In this document: in pieces, positions 59,401 to 64,000 of the stretch | How positions within the stretch are numbered: the stretch's first letter is position 1 | Layout of the letters: every line of letters begins with the position of its first letter | NCBI RefSeq assembly: GCF_001718835.1 | Contig: NZ_CP013442.1 | Coordinates: 186,001-250,000 of the forward strand | Length of the DNA stretch: 64,000 nt | DNA from: Burkholderia cepacia | Lineage (GTDB): Bacteria > Pseudomonadota > Gammaproteobacteria > Burkholderiales > Burkholderiaceae | Reading direction: 5' to 3' | Program-made: the position numbers and the translations under genes | Notes under the pieces: generated by a model | Seen by the model: the letters and a program-made list of their open reading frames with translations, nothing else | What the model was told of the DNA's origin: nothing | Databases searched by the model: none

Positions 59401-62290
59401 GGCCGTGCTGAACGCGGCGCGCGAGCGGCGTGCGATCGAAGGCGAGGACGTCGTGCGGATCGTCAACGCGCGCGAGCACAACCTGAAGGCGCTCGACGTC
59501 GACATCCCGCACGGCAAGTTCAACGTGATCACCGGCGTGTCGGGTTCCGGCAAGTCGACGCTCGCGTTCGACATCCTGTTCCACGAAGGCCAGCGCCGTT
59601 ACCTCGAATCGCTGAACGCGTATGCGCGCTCGATCGTGCAGCCGGCCGGCCGCCCCGAAGTCGATGCCGTGTACGGCATCCCGCCGACCGTCGCGATCGA
59701 GCAGCGGCTGTCGCGCGGCGGGCGCAAGAGCACGGTCGCGACCACGTCCGAGGTGTGGCACTTCCTGCGGCTGCTGTACGTGAAGCTCGGCCTGCAGCAT
59801 TGCATCCACGACGGCACGCCGGTCACGTCGCAATCCGTCGAATCGATCGCCGCGCAATTGCTGCGCGATCATCGCGGCGAACACGTCGGGCTGCTCGCGC
59901 CGCTCGTCGTGAACCGCAAGGGCGTGTATACGGATCTCGCGAAGTGGGCGAAGGCGCGCGGCAGCACGCATCTGCGCGTCGACGGCGAGTTCGTGCCGGT
60001 CGATCCGTGGCCGAAGCTCGACCGCTTCCGCGAGCATACGATCGAGCTGCCGGTCGCCGATATCGTCGTGTCGCCGGACAACGAAGCGGAACTGCGACGC
60101 GTACTCGACGAGACGCTCGAACTCGGCAAGGGCGTGATGCACCTGCTCGCGCCGCTCGACGGGCTGCACGACGCGATGCAGAACGATCATTCGACCGCGC
60201 GGGTCGGCACGGTCAAGGTGCTGTCGGTCAAGCGCGCATGCCCGGTGTGCGGCACGAGCTACCCGGAGCTGGACCCGCGGATGTTCTCGTACAACAGCAA
60301 GCACGGCTGGTGCACGACCTGCGTCGGCACCGGCGTCACGCTCACGCGCGAACAGCGCGCCGCGTACGACGACACGGTGCTCGCCGGGGACGATCGCGGC
60401 CGCGAGCAGACGCTGCCGTCGGACGAACAGGAGCCGGAAGGCGTCGGCAACGAGCCGTGCCCGGATTGCCACGGCACGCGGCTGAACCCGTCCGCGCGGG
60501 CGGTGACGTTCGACGCGCATCCGATCGTCGAGGTCGCGCAATGGACGGTGTCGGACACGCGCCGCTGGATCGACGGGCTGGAACTGACGGGGCGCGATGC
60601 GCAGATCGCGCGCGACATCGTCAGCGAGATCGGCAGCCGCCTCGCGTTTCTCGAGGAAGTCGGGCTCGGCTACCTGAGCCTCGATCGCGCGGCGCCGAGC
60701 CTGTCGGGCGGCGAAGCGCAGCGCATCCGGCTCGCCGCGCAGCTCGGCAGCAACCTGCAGGGTGTCTGCTACGTGCTCGACGAACCGACGATCGGCCTGC
60801 ATCCGCGCGACAACCAGATCCTGCTGGATGCACTGCGCAAGCTCGGCGACAAGGGCAATACGCTCGTCGTCGTCGAACATGACGAGGACACGATTCGCCG
60901 CGCCGATCACATCATCGACGTCGGCCCGGGCGCGGGCAAGCGCGGCGGCACGCTGGTCGCCGAGGGCGCGGTCGCCGATCTGGCCGCGCAGCCGGATTCA
61001 GTGACGGGCCGCCTGCTCGCGCAGCCGATGACGCATCCGTTGCAGCCGCGCCGCGGCGTGAGCCTGCCGGGCAAGAAGGGCGGCGCCGCGGTGCCGGAGG
61101 CCTGGCTGACCGTGCATGGCGCACGGCTGCACAACCTGCGCGACGTCACGGTCGGCATTCCGCTCGCGCGGCTCGTCGCGGTCACGGGCGTGAGCGGCTC
61201 GGGCAAGTCGACGCTCGCGCGCGACGTGCTGATGACGAACCTGCTCGACGCGGTCGGCCGCTCGGTGCTGTCGTCGCCGGCCACGCGCCGCGCGCGCAAG
61301 GCCGCGCAGCAGGACGCGCCGGCCGCCAACCGTCGCGCGAGCGTGCTCGCACGCAGTGCGCCGCGGCCGTCGCTGAACGTCACGCACGCATGGCAGGGTT
61401 GCGAGTCGCTGAGCGGCTGGGAGCAGATCGATCGCGTGCTCGAAGTCGACCAGACGCCGATCGGCAAGACACCGCGCTCGTGTCCGGCCACCTATATCGG
61501 CGTGTGGGACACGATCCGCAAGCTGTTCGCCGATACGCTGGAAGCACGTGCGCGCGGCTACACGGCGTCGCGCTTCTCGTTCAACACCGGCGACGGGCGT
61601 TGCCCCGCATGCGAAGGCCAAGGCGTGCGCACGATCGGGATGAGCTTCCTGCCCGACGTGAAGGTGCCGTGCGACGTGTGTCACGGGCAGCGCTTCAACC
61701 CGGAGACGCTCGCCGTCACGTGGCGTGGACGGAACATCGGCGACGTGCTGACGATGGAGATCGACGAGGCGGTGGCGTTTTTCGCGCCGATCTCAAACAT
61801 CGCGCATCCGTTGCAGCTGATGAAGGATGTCGGCCTCGGCTACCTGACGCTCGGCCAGCCGTCGCCGACATTGTCGGGCGGCGAGGCGCAGCGTATCAAG
61901 CTCGTCACCGAGCTGACGAAGGTGCGCGACGACATCACGCGGCGCGGCCAGAAGGTGCCGCACACGCTGTACGTGCTCGACGAGCCGACGGTCGGCCTGC
62001 ACATGGCGGACGTCGCGAAGCTGATTCGCGTGCTGCACCGGCTCGTCGATGCGGGGCACAGCGTCGTCGTGATCGAGCACGACCTCGACGTGATCGCGGA
62101 AGCCGACTGGATCATCGATCTCGGGCCGGAAGGCGGCGTGGGCGGCGGCACGATCGTCGCGGCGGCGCCGCCGGAGGCGCTCGTGCAGGTGAGCGCGAGC
62201 CATACGGGGCGTGCGCTCGAACCCGTGCTGGCGCGCAGCGGCGCCGAGCGCGGCGAAAACAGGCGAAGCGGCGAGGCGGGGGCTGCGTGA
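56405..62290 (+). CDS. double-length UvrA-like excinuclease ABC subunit (tandem UvrA fusion)
   Basis: 1961 residues, about twice the usual 940. It consists of two UvrA-like halves joined near residue 1010. Each half has two ABC ATPase sites: Walker A at about 34, 664, 1044 and 1595 (GPSGSGKSS, then three GVSGSGKST), and LSGGE signatures at 509, 857, 1433 and 1823. Zinc-type CxxC pairs recur (CETC/CDVC, CPTC/CPDC, CPVC/CTTC/CPDC, CPAC/CDVC). UvrA binds damaged DNA and hands it to UvrB. Here a single chain could act as a pseudo-dimer. It starts at TTG 56405, 88 bases after a LexA box. Housekeeping UvrA is presumably elsewhere. Confidence 0.85.
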   Translation: MSSSNLIRIRGARQHNLKNLDLDLRTGEMTVVTGPSGSGKSSLVFDTLYAEGQRRYVETFSAYARQFLDRMDRPQVERVDGVPPAIAIDQTNPVRSSRSTVGTMTELNDHLKLLYARAAELFDRKTARQVRHDTPETIYAELVARTADDPRVVVTFPVELPDTASDEEVAQWLSASGYTRVQAQREVASPTGPRKVLDVVADRFRVQQADKVRVVEAIEASLKRGGGRVNVYVLAQEDAAAEPQVWRFSTGLHDPDSDLRYAEPQAALFSFNSAYGACETCRGFGRVIGVDLGLVIPDARKTLRGGAIKPMQTPAWKECQDDLMRYAAKANIRRDTPWSELTSDERDWVVNGSPDWNGKWQSQWYGVKRFFGYLESKAYKMHIRVLLSKYRSYTPCDVCGGARLKTESLQWRLGSKENADGVLAPAARFMPRGVDWSRAQLEALPGLTVHDLMLLPIERIRRFFDDISLPSALLDDALKLLLAEVRTRLKYLCDVGLGYLTLDRQSRTLSGGEVQRINLTTALGTSLTKTLFVLDEPSIGLHPRDLTRIVEAMQRLRDAGNTLVVVEHDPSVMLAADRLIDMGPGPGERGGTIVYDGTPGDIRSAHTLTGEYLGGRKHVAHASNWARRVVDAHTPRIVLEGASEHNLRDVTVEIPLQRLVCVTGVSGSGKSTLLQDVLYPAMARHHGKATESPGAHRSLTGADQVGDVVFVDQSPIGKTTRSNPASYVGAFDEIRKLFAKAPLALQRGYGAGTFSFNSGDGRCPTCGGSGFEHIEMQFLSDVYLRCPDCDGSRYRTEILEVRIERGGRALSIADVLDLTVSEAAAFFATDAEVLRVLQPIVDVGLEYVKLGQPVPTLSGGEAQRLKLAGFLAESAAAVNGRRVVTEEARIARAKLFMFDEPTTGLHFDDIAKLMQAFGKLLAAGHSLIVIEHNLDVIRAADWLIDLGPEGGDGGGLVLCAGTPDDVKACAESHTGVALLQYERAMDADLALADEGKPLQAVLNAARERRAIEGEDVVRIVNAREHNLKALDVDIPHGKFNVITGVSGSGKSTLAFDILFHEGQRRYLESLNAYARSIVQPAGRPEVDAVYGIPPTVAIEQRLSRGGRKSTVATTSEVWHFLRLLYVKLGLQHCIHDGTPVTSQSVESIAAQLLRDHRGEHVGLLAPLVVNRKGVYTDLAKWAKARGSTHLRVDGEFVPVDPWPKLDRFREHTIELPVADIVVSPDNEAELRRVLDETLELGKGVMHLLAPLDGLHDAMQNDHSTARVGTVKVLSVKRACPVCGTSYPELDPRMFSYNSKHGWCTTCVGTGVTLTREQRAAYDDTVLAGDDRGREQTLPSDEQEPEGVGNEPCPDCHGTRLNPSARAVTFDAHPIVEVAQWTVSDTRRWIDGLELTGRDAQIARDIVSEIGSRLAFLEEVGLGYLSLDRAAPSLSGGEAQRIRLAAQLGSNLQGVCYVLDEPTIGLHPRDNQILLDALRKLGDKGNTLVVVEHDEDTIRRADHIIDVGPGAGKRGGTLVAEGAVADLAAQPDSVTGRLLAQPMTHPLQPRRGVSLPGKKGGAAVPEAWLTVHGARLHNLRDVTVGIPLARLVAVTGVSGSGKSTLARDVLMTNLLDAVGRSVLSSPATRRARKAAQQDAPAANRRASVLARSAPRPSLNVTHAWQGCESLSGWEQIDRVLEVDQTPIGKTPRSCPATYIGVWDTIRKLFADTLEARARGYTASRFSFNTGDGRCPACEGQGVRTIGMSFLPDVKVPCDVCHGQRFNPETLAVTWRGRNIGDVLTMEIDEAVAFFAPISNIAHPLQLMKDVGLGYLTLGQPSPTLSGGEAQRIKLVTELTKVRDDITRRGQKVPHTLYVLDEPTVGLHMADVAKLIRVLHRLVDAGHSVVVIEHDLDVIAEADWIIDLGPEGGVGGGTIVAAAPPEALVQVSASHTGRALEPVLARSGAERGENRRSGEAGAA

Positions 62291-62315
62291 GCGGGATGGG
62301 CCCGGTGAACAGGCC

Positions 62316-63722
62316 CTAAGCCGCAACGACCCGGTTGCGGCCTTGATGCTTCGCGCGGTACAGGCGTTCGTCGGCCTTGCGCAGGATCGCGTCGATCGTC
62401 TCGCCGTCCCGGCCGAATTCGGAGGCGCCGACACTCACGGTGACCTTGATCGGTTCGCCGATACCCGCTTCGAACGGCGCGCCGGCGATCGCCGCGCGGA
62501 TGCGCTCGCCGATCGACCGGGCGGTGTCCAGCGCGGCTTGCGGCAGCAGCACCATGAATTCCTCGCCGCCCACCCGCGCAACGCCGTCGTACGGCCGGAT
62601 CGCATCGGCGCATTTGTCGACGAAGCGCTGCAACACCTGATCGCCCGCCTGATGCCCGTAACTGTCGTTGATCGCCTTGAAGTGGTCGAGATCGAGCGCG
62701 AGCAGCGAGAACGGCGCGCCGTTGCGTTTCGCCAGCGCGATTTCGGTTTCTACGCGGTCGAGGAAATGCCGCCGGTTGGTCGCGCCCGTGAGCGGGTCGG
62801 TGGCCGCCAGGTGCTCGAGCTTTTCGTTGGTCCGTTGCAGCGCCTGCAACGCGCGCTCCGTCCTGGCCATCGCGTCCCTCAACCGGGCAAACAGTTCTGC
62901 CTGGCTGTAGATCTTCGAAAACGAACGGGTCGTTTGAAAGGCCTGCACGACGCCGAAACTGAGCAGGAAGAAGCCGGCCGCGAAAATCGCATGTGCGAGC
63001 CACCACATGTGATTCCACGGCCGCCCGAGGATGAAGGCGAGCGAGGAGAGTGCAAACGACGTGACCGACATGCCGTAGATCGTCATCAGCGGCGAGCGGA
63101 TGCGGCGCAGCACGAGCGCGGCGACGTTCACGGCGAAGAGCGCGAGCGCGCCGCCTTCCATCGACACGCGCACCCACGGGTTGCCGGCCACCGGCGAGCA
63201 GGCGATCACGGCGACCGCGACGTCGATCAGCACGAACAGCGCGATCCACGCCGCCCAGACGCGGCGATCGGTTCGGGTTGCTTCGCTGTCGGCCGCACGG
63301 CTGTACGCAAGCTGCCCGACAAGGACCAGGATCGACATCGTCAGGCGCGATGCCGGCCCGTACAGCAGGAACAGCCAGATGTTGTGATGCGCCATGCCGG
63401 TGAACAGGCCATGCAACGCATAGATGACGGAAAAGCCCAGAAAGCCCAGCGTAAGCCAGCGCAGCAACGGCTCACCCGACAGGCGATAGCAGCGCCAGCA
63501 GACATACGTGACGAACACGCCTTCGAGCGTGGCGGCCGCGATCGCCAGTTCGTGAAAGGCGTGATTCTCGAATCTCAACGACGGGTCCTGGAAGAAGTAC
63601 AGATAGGCGATCAGATACAGCGGCACCAGCGCGAAGCCGATCAGCAGCAGCCGGGCATAACCTCTGGTGATCGACTGAACGACCTGCCCGGATGTCTCAT
63701 TGGCGGCAACATGGAGGGTCAT
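62316..63722 (-). CDS. membrane-anchored diguanylate cyclase (GGDEF)
   Basis: 468 residues. The N-terminal half has about seven to eight hydrophobic helices of MASE-like type (LLLIGFALVPLYLIAYLYFF, WAAWIALFVLIDVAVAVIA, HAIFAAGFFLLSFGVV). A short coiled coil (ALQALQRTNEKLEHLAA) leads into a full GGDEF domain with GGEEF active site. An inhibitory I-site RPYD lies five residues before it, so product feedback is likely. It makes c-di-GMP. Start at ATG 63722; ATG 63734 is a close alternative. It converges with the uvrA-like gene, 25 bases apart. Confidence 0.85.
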   Translation of the reverse strand: MTLHVAANETSGQVVQSITRGYARLLLIGFALVPLYLIAYLYFFQDPSLRFENHAFHELAIAAATLEGVFVTYVCWRCYRLSGEPLLRWLTLGFLGFSVIYALHGLFTGMAHHNIWLFLLYGPASRLTMSILVLVGQLAYSRAADSEATRTDRRVWAAWIALFVLIDVAVAVIACSPVAGNPWVRVSMEGGALALFAVNVAALVLRRIRSPLMTIYGMSVTSFALSSLAFILGRPWNHMWWLAHAIFAAGFFLLSFGVVQAFQTTRSFSKIYSQAELFARLRDAMARTERALQALQRTNEKLEHLAATDPLTGATNRRHFLDRVETEIALAKRNGAPFSLLALDLDHFKAINDSYGHQAGDQVLQRFVDKCADAIRPYDGVARVGGEEFMVLLPQAALDTARSIGERIRAAIAGAPFEAGIGEPIKVTVSVGASEFGRDGETIDAILRKADERLYRAKHQGRNRVVAA

Positions 63723-64000
63723 GTTCAGCCCCATTTTCGTCGGATGGTTTTCAGTATAGGCAAAGGGACGCATCCATACCGAACTTCATGCCCGCCGAAT
63801 AACCCGCATCGCAAGAAAGTCAATTCGATATCGAATTCATGCGCGTCGCACGTTAAACGAAACGAAAGAGCATTGACCGGTAAACGCAAGAATTCATGGA
63901 ATCGGTTTCCACCATCCCTTGTTCATTTTCGTATTCAAATCGCGAATTAATATCGAAAATTTGTTTCGGGATACCAAATGCGTCGGCGTTGACGATAGGA
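63723..64000. other. AT-rich intergenic end of the window
   Basis: No gene recognised. The last 200 bases are AT-rich, for example around 63,930-63,970. They probably hold the promoter of the diguanylate cyclase gene (minus strand) or of a gene beyond the window, but no clear -35/-10 pair was settled. Confidence 0.4.

Noticed and set aside
56408..60910. A 1500-residue open frame on the minus strand inside the uvrA-like gene
   Set aside because: It is an antisense frame of a GC-rich gene with Arg/His/Asp/Val-rich translation and no family motif, while the plus-strand frame has all UvrA motifs.
1..64000. tRNA, rRNA, CRISPR arrays, intact insertion sequences or prophage
   Set aside because: None found by eye; the only mobile-element trace is the decayed IS5-type transposase at 37118-37617.

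Overview
The window is high-GC, dense, mostly intact bacterial DNA. Gene content (branched-chain keto-acid dehydrogenase, an OmpC-type porin remnant, a VpsR-like sigma-54 regulator, Wza/Wzb/Wzc export genes) and codon use point to a betaproteobacterium, most likely Burkholderia (cepacia complex or a close relative). I infer the genus from protein character, not from a marker gene. No rRNA, tRNA, CRISPR array or intact mobile element was seen.

Layout. 1-5.6 kb: the end of a MoxR/vWA cluster (DUF5691, MoxR-type AAA+ ATPase, DUF5682, von Willebrand A protein) in tight translational coupling. 5.6-8.9 kb: two divergent mini-operons. The minus arm holds a peroxiredoxin-like protein without cysteine, an HPr-like protein without the active histidine, an aminopropyltransferase-like protein and a small orphan. 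The plus arm holds PhnA/YjdM and a second aminopropyltransferase-like paralogue. Back-to-back sigma-70 promoters separate the arms.

9.2-16.9 kb: a complete Fap-type functional amyloid cluster. It has two small secreted proteins, FapB-like and FapC-like repeat proteins, a FapD-like C39 peptidase, a FapE-like protein, a FapF-like coiled-coil outer-membrane barrel, and a terminal sigma-54 activator. A good -24/-12 promoter precedes the first gene. This is the most interesting system here. 17-18 kb: an RHH protein and a YoaK-family membrane protein.

18.3-25.4 kb: a six-gene hydrogenase-4-like operon (hyfBCEFGI order). Its large subunit has lost all four NiFe ligand cysteines, so it is an energy-converting-hydrogenase-related (Ehr) complex rather than a hydrogenase. 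25.5-30.2 kb: two small membrane proteins, an alpha/beta-hydrolase, a secreted beta-propeller protein and a porin pseudogene. 30.4-35.4 kb: the bkd operon (E1 alpha, E1 beta, E2, E3) for branched-chain amino-acid catabolism.

35.4-37.6 kb: an AT-richer, apparently non-coding stretch with a strong intrinsic terminator and a decayed IS5-family transposase. 37.6-55.8 kb: a Wzx/Wzy-type exopolysaccharide cluster. It contains three GT4 glycosyltransferases, a WecA-like initiating transferase, Wza/Wzb/Wzc, enzymes that should make UDP-GalNAcA, a flippase, an EpsG-like polymerase, a YjbH-family protein, a secreted glycosidase-like protein and a lipoprotein. 56.3-62.3 kb: a LexA box and promoter in front of a double-length (1961 aa) UvrA with four ATP-binding sites. 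62.3-63.7 kb: a membrane diguanylate cyclase. Amyloid, exopolysaccharide and c-di-GMP genes together suggest a biofilm-oriented region.
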